A stretch of 23,439 nt of DNA. It comes from an uncultured Lachnospiraceae bacterium (lineage in GTDB: Bacteria > Bacillota > Clostridia > Lachnospirales > Lachnospiraceae). How positions within the stretch are numbered: the stretch's first letter is position 1; each line of letters begins with the position of its first letter. The stretch covers positions 24,111-47,549 of the forward strand of contig CAJUFU010000020.1 in assembly GCA_910585555.1 (NCBI GenBank), in the 5' to 3' direction. The notes under the pieces were generated by a model. It worked only from the letters and a program-made list of their open reading frames with translations, made no database searches and was not told the origin of the DNA. This document shows positions 14,166 to 21,827 of this stretch, piece after piece. Both the position numbers and the translations under genes were made by a program.

Positions 14166-15599
14166 ATGAAGAAGAAAAGATTTTTGGCACTTGGCCTGTC
14201 ATTGGTCATGGCACTGTCACTGACAGCATGCGGCGGCGGAAATGACGCTGCACAGCAGCCGGCAGAAGATGCGGCAGCTACAGAAGAACCGGCACCGGCT
14301 GAGGAGGCAGCACCGGCAGAAGATACCGCAGCTGCTGACGATGCAGCAGGGGACGCACAGACAGAAGAAGCAGCAGGAGGCGATTTAAGCGCAGATATCA
14401 CCTTATGGACATACCCCATCGGCAACTGGGGAGATTCCGCAACCGTAGACAGCCTGGTTGCAAGCTTTAATGCGAAGTATCCGAACATTGGCGTAACCGT
14501 AGAATATCTGGATTACACCAACGGTGACGATCAGGTAAACACCGCGATTGAAGGCGGTCAGGCTCCTGACCTTGTTATGGAAGGACCGGAGCGTCTGGTA
14601 GCAAACTGGGGCGCAAGAGGCCTTATGGTTGACCTGTCCGATCTGTTCGCAACAGAGGCAGGCGGAGAAATCTACGAATCCGTAAATGCAGCCTGCAAGG
14701 GTACAGACGGCAAATATTATGAATATCCTCTGTGTATGGTAGCGCATTGTATGGCGATTAACCAGAATGTATTTGAGGCGGCGGACGCTATGCAGTATGT
14801 AGATGCTGAGAATCATACATGGACCACAGACGATTTCCTGAAAGCGGTACAGGCAGTATATGATTCTGGTCAGACCAATGTGGGCGCTATCTACTGTTCC
14901 GGACAGGGCGGTGACCAGGGTACAAGAGCGATCATCAACAACATGTACAGCAGTACGTTTACCAATGCGGAGCATACTGCTTATACGGCAAATACACCGG
15001 AGAACATCAAGGCTCTCGAGACTTTGTATGCACAGGACGGCATTAACTTCGATGCAGCTATAAACGGCGGTGAGGAAATCACATTATTCCGTAACGGTAC
15101 ATTAGCAATGTCCTTCTGCTGGAATGCAGCACAGCAGACCAACACCGACAACTCTGCAGCAGGCACAACCAACAACGGAGATACAATCCTTCCGATGCTG
15201 TTCCCTTCCGATGACGGCAAGACAGAGCTCTGCGGCGGTATCTGGGGATTTGGTATCTTTGACAATGGCGACCAGGCTAAGATCGACGCAGCCAAGGCAT
15301 TTATCGACTTTATCTGTAACGATGCTGACCAGGTAAAAGACAGCGTAAAGGCTTCTACATACTTCCCGGTACGTCCTACTCTGACAGGTATTTATGATGG
15401 AACAGAGATTGCTGATACCATGAATGAGTTCTCCACTTACTTCATGCCTTCTATGGGCGACTACTATCAGGTAGTTCCGGGCTGGGCTGAAGCACGTACA
15501 GAGTGGTGGAATATGTTACAGCGTATCGGTACAGGCGGAGACGTAGCGACTGAGGTTGAGACATTTGTTACCAATGCAAATGCAGCGGCAGCACAGTAA
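14166..15599 (+). CDS. ABC transporter substrate-binding lipoprotein (CUT1 type), probable sialic acid binding
   Basis: 477 residues. The lipoprotein signal has a lysine-rich start, a hydrophobic core and the lipobox LTAC with the lipidated C22. A 55-residue Ala/Glu/Pro/Asp-rich linker (about 23-78) follows, then a family 1 solute-binding fold (DLVMEGPERLVANWGARG, later GGIWGFGIF and a Trp-rich C-terminal region). It would capture a sugar outside the cell and deliver it to the two permeases downstream. Position in a nan cluster and the gene order (binding protein, two permeases) match the SAT2-type sialic-acid transporters of Ruminococcus gnavus relatives; the ligand could be Neu5Ac or 2,7-anhydro-Neu5Ac. 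AAGGAGAG is the ribosome binding site. Codon choice appears more biased than in neighbouring genes, which suggests high expression. Confidence 0.88.
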   Translation: MKKKRFLALGLSLVMALSLTACGGGNDAAQQPAEDAAATEEPAPAEEAAPAEDTAAADDAAGDAQTEEAAGGDLSADITLWTYPIGNWGDSATVDSLVASFNAKYPNIGVTVEYLDYTNGDDQVNTAIEGGQAPDLVMEGPERLVANWGARGLMVDLSDLFATEAGGEIYESVNAACKGTDGKYYEYPLCMVAHCMAINQNVFEAADAMQYVDAENHTWTTDDFLKAVQAVYDSGQTNVGAIYCSGQGGDQGTRAIINNMYSSTFTNAEHTAYTANTPENIKALETLYAQDGINFDAAINGGEEITLFRNGTLAMSFCWNAAQQTNTDNSAAGTTNNGDTILPMLFPSDDGKTELCGGIWGFGIFDNGDQAKIDAAKAFIDFICNDADQVKDSVKASTYFPVRPTLTGIYDGTEIADTMNEFSTYFMPSMGDYYQVVPGWAEARTEWWNMLQRIGTGGDVATEVETFVTNANAAAAQ

Positions 15600-15623
15600 A
15601 GTGTAATTTCCGTTGGCATAACG

Positions 15624-15667
15624 GCGGGATGAAACTTTTCATCCCGCTTGACTGCCACTGATGGCAG
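15624..15667 (+). promoter_or_regulatory. Two intercistronic hairpins between binding protein and permease genes
   Basis: An 11-bp stem (15624-15634 with 15637-15647) and a 6-bp stem CTGCCA-CTGA-TGGCAG (15652-15667) follow the binding-protein stop. Neither is followed by a T run. They probably protect the upstream message or partly terminate, giving more binding protein than permease, as in other sugar transporter operons. The gap 15600-15748 contains nothing else I recognise. Confidence 0.6.
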
Positions 15668-15748
15668 CATGACTCTTAACTCTTATGTATGGATGGGGAT
15701 GAATGTTCCCTTCCTATGCAGAATCAGTCAAGGAGAGGGGTGTTATTC

Positions 15749-16660
15749 ATGGCTAAATCATCCAACATACCAAACAGAAGCAAAGTATTGGTGCGCAGGG
15801 AGACGCGCTCTGCCTACCTCTTTCTTCTGCCAAATATGATTTTCTTTGTGGGGTTTGTAATAATCCCGATGATTCTTTGTATCTATACCAGCTTTTTTGA
15901 TTCCACAATGGGTAAGAATGCAAAGGATGTTTTTATAGGATTTCAGAATTATATAGAATTGTGGACAGACCCGATATTCTTAAGGGCTTTAAAGAATACG
16001 TTTGTAATCGTACTTGTTTCGGTGCCCGTAGTGTGTATCTTTTCCTTATGGGTATCCGCTTCGATTTATAAATTGAAGGGACCGATCTTATCTACTTTCC
16101 GTTGTATCTTCTACCTGCCTGTAGTTACCGGTTCTGTGGCAGTAACCGTTGTATGGAAGTGGATGTACAATAATTATTACGGTATTTTTAACTATCTTGG
16201 TCAGGGATTGGGTGTGATTGATAAGAACATCAACTGGCTGGGGGATGAAAGATTTGCCCTTTGGTGTATTATCCTGATTTTGTTTACAACTTCGATTGGA
16301 CAGCCGATCGTGCTGTATATATCCGCACTTGGAAACGTGGATACATCTCTGGTGGAGGCGTCCGAAGTGGATGGCGCTACCAACTTCCAGAAATTCTGGA
16401 AAATAAAGTGGCCTTTGATTATGCCTACTACTTTGTATATTCTGGTCATTACCACGATCAACAGTTTCCAGTGTTTCGCACTGATTCAGCTGCTTACTTC
16501 CGGTGGACCGAACCATAGTACTGACACGGTTATGTACTATATTTATTATACGGCATTCAAGCGTTACCGTTATGGATACGGAAATGCAATGGGCGTAGTT
16601 CTGGCAATCTTTATTGCACTTCTTTCCGCTGTACAATTTAAGCTGGCTAAGGAGAAGTAG
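15749..16660 (+). CDS. CUT1 ABC transporter permease 1 (MalF/UgpA type)
   Basis: 303 residues with about six membrane segments (near 22-50, 81-105, 117-138, 170-192, 222-245 and 275-298). The cytoplasmic EAA loop EASEVDGATNFQKFWKIKWP (203-222) contacts the ATPase. It is one half of the membrane channel for the sugar bound by the preceding lipoprotein. AAGGAGAGG 9 bases ahead supports ATG 15749 rather than the upstream ATG at 15689. The next permease starts 12 bases after its stop. No ATPase gene is nearby, so a shared MsiK/UgpC-type ATPase encoded elsewhere is likely. Confidence 0.92.
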   Translation: MAKSSNIPNRSKVLVRRETRSAYLFLLPNMIFFVGFVIIPMILCIYTSFFDSTMGKNAKDVFIGFQNYIELWTDPIFLRALKNTFVIVLVSVPVVCIFSLWVSASIYKLKGPILSTFRCIFYLPVVTGSVAVTVVWKWMYNNYYGIFNYLGQGLGVIDKNINWLGDERFALWCIILILFTTSIGQPIVLYISALGNVDTSLVEASEVDGATNFQKFWKIKWPLIMPTTLYILVITTINSFQCFALIQLLTSGGPNHSTDTVMYYIYYTAFKRYRYGYGNAMGVVLAIFIALLSAVQFKLAKEK

Positions 16661-16672
16661 GGAGGTGAAAGT

Positions 16673-17602
16673 ATGAATTCAGGTGTAAAACGGACGAGTG
16701 CCTATCAAATTGTATCATTGGTTATATTAGTTATCCTTGCAATTCTGTTTGCTTTTCCTCTTTACTGGATTGTCACGGGTGCGTTTAAGACAGCGGCGTC
16801 CATCAATGCGACGACCCCGGATTGGTTCCCGAAGGAATGGGTACTTGATAATTTCAACAAATTATTCAGCCGTCAGACGGCGCCCTTATGGGAGTTTGGG
16901 ATTCCTTTCAGCAGTAAGTTTTCGGCAGATGGGAAACCGATCATCTTTACGGCGGGACCTGTAGTGCCTGCAGCCATCCGCTGGCTGGTAAACACGGTGT
17001 TTATGGCAGTGATGGCCATGATACTGACTTGTGTCACGTCAGCTATGGCGGGATATGCACTGGCAAAGAAACGATTTAAGGGACAGCACCTGCTGTTTAC
17101 CCTCATTGTCTGTGCAATGGCGCTGCCAAAGCAGGTTATCCTAATTCCGCTGCTTCGAGAGATGTCCGCATTATCTCTTTATAATACAATCTGGGCTGTC
17201 ATCTTCCCCACAGTGGGCTGGCCTTTTGGTGTGTTCCTGATGAAACAGTTCTCGGAGAGTGTGCCGGGAGAGATGTTAGAGGCGGCCAGGATTGATGGCG
17301 CAGGAGAAGCCAAAACCTTTATTGAGATCGTGCTTCCGATGATCAAACCGGGAATCGGTGCACTGGCGATCTTTACCTTTATCAACAGCTGGAACGACTA
17401 TTTCATGCAGTTGATTATGTTGAACAGTACCAATACGCAGACAATCTCGTTAGGTATTGCCAAGCTGCAGGCGGAAAACTCCACGGACTTTGGTCTGATT
17501 ATGGCGGGGGCTTCCTTAGCGGCAATTCCGATCATTGCAATCTTTATTATGTTCCAGAAGTATTTTACCCAGGGCATAGCGATGGGTGCGGTGAAAGGAT
17601 AG
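16673..17602 (+). CDS. CUT1 ABC transporter permease 2 (MalG/UgpE type)
   Basis: 309 residues. The first membrane segment is at 13-36, further segments at about 103-128, 138-160, 170-190, 226-246 and 275-297, and the EAA loop EAARIDGAGEAKTFIEIVLP at 203-222. It is the second half of the channel. The external stretch between the first two membrane segments (about 45-100) seems longer than in typical members and may contact the binding protein. GGAGGTGA directly after the first permease's stop is the ribosome binding site, so the two permeases are made together. A terminator follows at 17646. Confidence 0.92.
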   Translation: MNSGVKRTSAYQIVSLVILVILAILFAFPLYWIVTGAFKTAASINATTPDWFPKEWVLDNFNKLFSRQTAPLWEFGIPFSSKFSADGKPIIFTAGPVVPAAIRWLVNTVFMAVMAMILTCVTSAMAGYALAKKRFKGQHLLFTLIVCAMALPKQVILIPLLREMSALSLYNTIWAVIFPTVGWPFGVFLMKQFSESVPGEMLEAARIDGAGEAKTFIEIVLPMIKPGIGALAIFTFINSWNDYFMQLIMLNSTNTQTISLGIAKLQAENSTDFGLIMAGASLAAIPIIAIFIMFQKYFTQGIAMGAVKG

Positions 17603-17645
17603 GATTGGGGAGTAGATTTAAATATCATGTAAGAAAAGAGAACAG

Positions 17646-17669
17646 GGGCGGTGCCGACAGGCGCCGCCC
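17646..17669. terminator. Terminator between the transporter operon and mscL
   Basis: GGGCGGTGCC (17646-17655) pairs with GGCGCCGCCC (17660-17669), one wobble, with loop GACA. TCCTATTTTAG follows on the plus strand and a T/C-rich stretch on the minus strand, so it may serve both convergent transcripts. Confidence 0.7.
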
Positions 17670-17676
17670 TCCTATT

Positions 17677-18120
17677 TTAGTTTGACGAAGCTGCCTGTAC
17701 ATCATCCAGAATGGATGTACAATGGGGACAGCGGGTGGCATGGATGGAAATTTTGGTTTTACAGAAAGGGCATTCCTTTTCGGTCTCCTCTTTCACCTCT
17801 TCTTTTTCCTGCGCATGTTTCAGTTTATTCATCTGACGGACCAGCAGGAAGATAACGAAACTGACCACTAAGAAGTTGACTAATTGAGTCAAGAACGTGC
17901 CATAATTAATGGTGGCGGCATTATCGCCGCTTCCAAGGACAATCATCAGATTATCAAAGTTGATCTTACCGGTAAATATGCTGAGAAGGGGCATAAAAAT
18001 ATCATTTACCAAAGACCCTACGATTCCGGTAAATGCGCTTCCTATGATCATACCTACGGCCAGGTCAATCATATTTCCTTTCAAGGCAAATGTTTTAAAT
18101 TCCCCTAAAAACTTTTTCAT
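17677..18120 (-). CDS. mscL: Large-conductance mechanosensitive channel with C-terminal zinc ribbon
   Basis: 147 residues. The N-terminal amphipathic helix and first membrane segment (MKKFLGEFKTFALKGNMIDL, then AVGMIIGSAFTGIVGSLVND) are classic MscL, and the second membrane segment is at about 75-96. The pore opens under membrane tension to release solutes on osmotic downshock. After a charged helix (100-116) the protein ends with two CxxC pairs, CPFC at 117-120 and CPHC at 131-134, forming a probable zinc ribbon absent from the E. coli protein but seen in other clostridial relatives. ATG 18120 lies one base after the araC-type gene's stop. Its AAGGAG ribosome binding site is formed by the last codons of that gene, so the two are translationally coupled. 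Confidence 0.95.
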   Translation of the reverse strand: MKKFLGEFKTFALKGNMIDLAVGMIIGSAFTGIVGSLVNDIFMPLLSIFTGKINFDNLMIVLGSGDNAATINYGTFLTQLVNFLVVSFVIFLLVRQMNKLKHAQEKEEVKEETEKECPFCKTKISIHATRCPHCTSILDDVQAASSN

Positions 18121-18121
18121 T

Positions 18122-19111
18122 TCAATTCTCCTTTCGTGCGATGACAGTTTTTGCGGCTCTTGTGTCGCAGTCAAAATGATGATGCCTGCACATGATCTCC
18201 AGACTTTCTTTAGGGGTATAAATGTACTGCGCTTCCCATTTGTCCGCCACATTGTTAACAGGGGTTAAATTGGTATTCTTGAAGTCCTTTAAGGACAGAT
18301 TGTAGACGGCTCTCAATCTTTTGTTCAAATATTTGCTGTCAGAAAATCCGCTCTCCAGACAAATATCGATGATATTCATATCTGTTTTTTTCAAAAGCAG
18401 CAGCGCATGTTCGAACCGCAGCGAATTCAGATATTCCTGAAAAGACATATTGATGGCATTTTTGAACAAATGCGATAAATAGGTCATGGAGAGATTTTCC
18501 GATTCTGCCAATTTTGATAAGGTTAATTTCTCCGTGTAATGTTGATGGATGTAGTTGATGATACGTGTGAGGCGCTGTTCCTTTTCTTTGGCATGGAAGT
18601 TTTCGGATTCCTTTTTGAGATGACTAGGGACTAGTGCCACAAAATAAGCAAACAAGCGGTAAAGATCACTTACGCATCTTAACTCAAACCCAACACCGCC
18701 ACAGCAATAATTATATCCAAGATTAAAGCAGACCTGGATGATTTCAAGGGCCTCCTGAAAAGGAAGGCTGGAGGTCACGTTGGCTGTGTCAAATTGAATC
18801 TGTTGGATTGCCGGATAGTGGGAAGAGCAGAAGGAGGGGTCAGCCTGTATGACTAATAAAATACAGTAACTTTGCACGCTGTATAGCGTGTGGAATGTAT
18901 CCGGATTAAACAGAGCGATTTCGCCCGGTCCAAGGATAAAATCTTCGGTGAGGGTTTTGACGTGCAATTCACCTTCTATTACCTGAAGAATTTCAAAATC
19001 GTGGTGGGTATGAGGGGCGCGGTAAGTTAAGTTTATCAGAAAAAAATTAATATTCTTAATTTGCGTGTGGGAGATTTTCTCATACTCCTTCTTTTCCTGG
19101 TTCGGGTACAT
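18122..19111 (-). CDS. AraC-family transcriptional regulator with N-terminal cupin domain
   Basis: 329 residues. The N-terminal half is an AraC-type cupin (HTHHDFEILQVIEGELHV near 34-51, then GPGEIALFNPDTFH) that would bind an effector sugar. The two helix-turn-helix motifs of the AraC domain lie at about 182-280 (LTLSKLAESENLSMTYLSHLFK and MNIIDICLESGFSDSKYLNKRLR). A tail of about 50 residues follows. AAGGAG ahead of 19111 supports that start over the ATG at 19153, and a TATAAT at 19157-19152 (minus) places the start point after 19153. It is divergent from the oxidoreductase operon, which it probably controls, and co-transcribed with mscL. Effector unknown. Confidence 0.88.
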   Translation of the reverse strand: MYPNQEKKEYEKISHTQIKNINFFLINLTYRAPHTHHDFEILQVIEGELHVKTLTEDFILGPGEIALFNPDTFHTLYSVQSYCILLVIQADPSFCSSHYPAIQQIQFDTANVTSSLPFQEALEIIQVCFNLGYNYCCGGVGFELRCVSDLYRLFAYFVALVPSHLKKESENFHAKEKEQRLTRIINYIHQHYTEKLTLSKLAESENLSMTYLSHLFKNAINMSFQEYLNSLRFEHALLLLKKTDMNIIDICLESGFSDSKYLNKRLRAVYNLSLKDFKNTNLTPVNNVADKWEAQYIYTPKESLEIMCRHHHFDCDTRAAKTVIARKEN

Positions 19112-19157
19112 CTGATCACTCCTTTTGGATGGGTAGGGGACTGCTTGTTCCATTATA

Positions 19158-19447
19158 CTACATGGAAAAAAATAAGAATATCCTTTTATATAATTTCTGA
19201 AAATTTGTAATTATTTTCAATATCATATGTTATTTTATAAAACACAAAACTTGTCGTTTCCCTATAGCAAGAAACACATTGAGGGAGACAGGATTTCCGT
19301 TTAGGATAAATATAACAATTGAAGAATGATTCATGAATCATCAGACAGGCGGCAGCGAAACGGATTTCGCAGTCCGGTGAAATTTATAACTTATGGAATG
19401 CTATGTTTTAGGGGCAGCAGAATAAGGAGATGCGAGGAGGGAATGGA
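19158..19447. promoter_or_regulatory. Divergent control region of the AraC gene and the oxidoreductase operon
   Basis: This AT-rich intergenic stretch holds a perfect 16-bp palindrome ATGATTCATGAATCAT (19326-19341). A short distance on is GCGAAA-CGGA-TTTCGC (19355-19370). A weaker plus-strand promoter candidate is TTGAGG (19279-19284), 17 bases, TAGGAT (19302-19307). The palindromes lie downstream of that candidate and could be operators or leader structures. AGGAGG at 19435-19440 sets the start of the oxidoreductase at 19448. Confidence 0.5.
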
Positions 19448-20587
19448 ATGAGTAAGGTATTAAAATATGGAATGGTTGGTGGAGGGCCGGGCGCTTTCAT
19501 AGGAGACGCCCACCGGAAAGCGATCAATATCGACGAAACGGCCAAGCTGGCTGCCGGATGCTTTTCCAGGACATTGGAAAAGACAAAGGCGCAGGGAGAA
19601 GCTTTGGGTATAAGTAGTGACAGGTGTTATGCAAGTTACGGGGAAATGGCGCAGAAAGAGGCGGAGCGTGCAGACGGCATTGACTTTGTAGTGGTGGTGA
19701 CACCGAATAACACCCACTATGAAATATGCAAAGCCTTTCTGGAGGCCGGGATTCATGTTGTCTGCGATAAGCCTCTGGTTACAGAGAGCAGTCAGGCGGA
19801 AGAATTAAAAGCCATTGCCGATGAAAAGGGATTGCTGTTCATGGTAACCTATACCTATGTGGGGCATGTAACGTCCAAATTTATACGCGATCTGATAGCC
19901 AGAGGGGAAATTGGAACCATCAGAACCGTTATGGCGGAGTATCCCCAGGGCTGGCTTTATGATGAACACGACAACGGCGGCAAACAGGGAGCCTGGAGAT
20001 GCGATCCCGCCCAGTCCGGAAAAGTCAATTGCCTTGGCGATTTAGGCACACATGTTGAGAACGCGGTGGCCACAATGACGGGGTTAAAAGTGAAAAAAGT
20101 CCTTGCCAAAATGGATGTGGTGGTGCCGGGAAGGATTCTCGACGATAATGACCAGATTCTTGTGGAATATGAGAATGGAGCAACCGGTATTAACTGGACC
20201 TCCCAGTTTGCGATCGGCTGTGATAACAGCCTGAGAGTCAGAATCTATGGTTCTAAGGGGACAATACTCTGGTTCCAGGAAAGATGTGAGGAAGTTACCT
20301 TAATCCGTGAGGACGGCGTTTCGCAGGTTATCAGAAGAGGAAACGGTGTAATCACGGAAGCGGCCGCCAAATATGGCAGACTGCCTGCCGGACATACCGA
20401 AGGCTGGCTGGAATCCATGGCAAATTTATATGACAGCTTTACAGAATGTGTCAAAGCCAGGAAAGAAGGAACATTTACACCTGAGATGATTGATTATCCC
20501 ACCATAGAAGAAGGCATTGCCGGCTTGAAATATGTGGAAGCATGTCTGGAAAGCAACGAAAAAGGAAATATTTGGGTAGAGGTATAA
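19448..20587 (+). CDS. Gfo/Idh/MocA-family NAD(P)-dependent sugar oxidoreductase
   Basis: 379 residues. The N-terminal Rossmann fold has the dinucleotide loop GMVGGGPGAFIGDAHR (8-23), VVVVTPNNTHYE (81-92) and the conserved VCDKPL with K108. The C-terminal substrate domain carries LGDLGTH with H202. Members oxidise a ring carbon of a sugar, inositol or glycoside using NAD(P). The GGGPGAFIG start is typical of the subgroup found next to TIM-barrel sugar isomerases, and such a gene follows 13 bases later. Pairs of this kind act in inositol-like, sugar-acid or 3-keto-glycoside catabolism; which one applies here is not decided by sequence. It could be taken for the sialic-acid oxidoreductase NanOx/YjhC, but it is separated from the nan genes by the AraC-mscL unit and its N-terminus differs from what I recall of YjhC. 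Confidence 0.88.
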   Translation: MSKVLKYGMVGGGPGAFIGDAHRKAINIDETAKLAAGCFSRTLEKTKAQGEALGISSDRCYASYGEMAQKEAERADGIDFVVVVTPNNTHYEICKAFLEAGIHVVCDKPLVTESSQAEELKAIADEKGLLFMVTYTYVGHVTSKFIRDLIARGEIGTIRTVMAEYPQGWLYDEHDNGGKQGAWRCDPAQSGKVNCLGDLGTHVENAVATMTGLKVKKVLAKMDVVVPGRILDDNDQILVEYENGATGINWTSQFAIGCDNSLRVRIYGSKGTILWFQERCEEVTLIREDGVSQVIRRGNGVITEAAAKYGRLPAGHTEGWLESMANLYDSFTECVKARKEGTFTPEMIDYPTIEEGIAGLKYVEACLESNEKGNIWVEV

Positions 20588-20600
20588 AGGAGGAGAAGAT

Positions 20601-21599
20601 ATGTCCAGACCAGTAACATTATTTACCATTCAATGGGGAGATCTCCCGTTAGAAGAAATGTGCAGACAGGCGCATGAAATGGGATATGAAGGCTTAGAGT
20701 TATCCGCCTCCCATTTAGATATGAAGCGCGCCGCCAAAGAGCAGGCGTATGTAGAAGAAGTAAAGGCACTTTTGAAGAAATACGATCTGGGATGCTGGTC
20801 GATCAGCAACCACCTTGCAGGACAATGTGTTGTTGACAGCATAGCATCCGCCTATGATTCCAGACTGGATGGATTTGCGCCTGCAGAATTTGCCGGTAAG
20901 ACGGAGGAAATACAAAAATGGGCGATTGAGGAGATGAAGGCGACGGCATATGCGGCAAAGGCAATGGGGGTCGATGTGGTAACCTTCTTTATGGGTTCGC
21001 CTATTTGGAAATACTGGTATTCCTTCCCCCAGACTTCCGAGGAAATGATAGAGGAAAGATATCAGAAAGTCAAGGAATTATGGAGCCCCATTATGGATGC
21101 GTTTGATGCCTGCGGCGTGAAGCTTGCCCTGGAAGTACATCCCACGGAGATTGCCTTTGATTACTGGAGCACCAAGAAATTACTGGAAGTATTTGCGTAC
21201 AGAAAAACACTGGGTATCAACTTTGACCCCAGTCACTTGATCTGGCAGGGCCTTGACCCGGCAGTGTTCCTGTTTGATTTCGCAGACCGGATTTACCATG
21301 TACATGTGAAAGATACCAAATTAAACCTGAACGGAAGAAACGGCATCTTAGGTTCTCATATCACATTCGGCGACTAGCGCAGAGGCTGGAACTTTGTTTC
21401 ACCGGGTCATGGAGATGTGGACTTTGATAATATTATCCGGGTATTAAATCAGATCGGGTATGACGGACCGCTTTCTATTGAATGGGAAGACAGCGGCATG
21501 GAAAGAGTGTTTGGCGGCATAGAAGCTTGTGCGTTCACCAAGAAAATTAATTTTTCTCCCTCCGATGTTGCCTTTGATGACGCATTAAAGAACAGCTGA
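20601..21599 (+). pseudogene. TIM-barrel sugar phosphate isomerase/epimerase interrupted by an in-frame amber codon
   Basis: A xylose-isomerase-like TIM barrel. Reading starts at ATG 20601 after AGGAGGAG and gives 258 residues to a TAG at 21375-21377. The same frame then continues for 73 more codons to TGA at 21597-21599. The residues on both sides join smoothly (ITFGD, stop, RRGWNFVSPGHGDVDF), matching a G-D-x-R-R-G-W motif of the family, so a single codon (perhaps TTG, TGG or a Tyr codon) has become TAG. Likely metal ligands are E178, D209, H235 and E294; the last lies after the stop, so the short product should be inactive. It shares an operon with the oxidoreductase. The TAG may be a recent mutation, a sequencing error or a read-through site. 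Confidence 0.85.
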
Positions 21600-21633
21600 T
21601 ATTTTAAGAAATCTAAATAAACATTGACTTCAA

Positions 21634-21665
21634 AAGGAGTATTCTGCGCGTACAGAGTACTCCTT
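21634..21665 (+). terminator. Probable terminator after the isomerase gene
   Basis: AAGGAGTA (21634-21641) pairs with TACTCCTT (21658-21665) across a 16-base loop. The T run is weak. It sits 35 bases after the final TGA and before the aldo/keto reductase promoter. Confidence 0.5.
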
Positions 21666-21721
21666 GCTTCATTGGTGCAGGATGCGTTCATAAATTGTCC
21701 TGGATTCTTATCAAAAATGAT

Positions 21722-21751
21722 TTGTGTGGATTGTACTTTTCGGCATATAAT
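21722..21751 (+). promoter_or_regulatory. Promoter of the aldo/keto reductase gene
   Basis: TATAAT at 21746-21751 is preceded by TTGTGT at 21722-21727 (18-base spacer). The leader is about 70 bases long, and GAGGAGG 9 bases before ATG 21828 is the ribosome binding site. Confidence 0.5.
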
Positions 21752-21827
21752 ATAAGTGATACACTTTGAGTTTCAAGACTTAACAGATGTTTAGCAGATG
21801 AAGAATGGAAGCGAGGAGGACATACTT

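Noticed and set aside
19448..20587. Naming the oxidoreductase NanOx (2,7-anhydro-Neu5Ac oxidoreductase)
   Set aside because: It is separated from the nan genes by a terminator and the mscL-araC unit, is paired with a TIM-barrel isomerase, and its nucleotide-binding start is of a different subgroup from what I recall of YjhC/NanOx.
21375..21377. Pyrrolysine or other recoding at the TAG in the isomerase gene
   Set aside because: No PYLIS-like element or pyl genes are visible, Pyl is not expected in this protein family, and one-base change from a sense codon is simpler. It was kept as a nonsense lesion.
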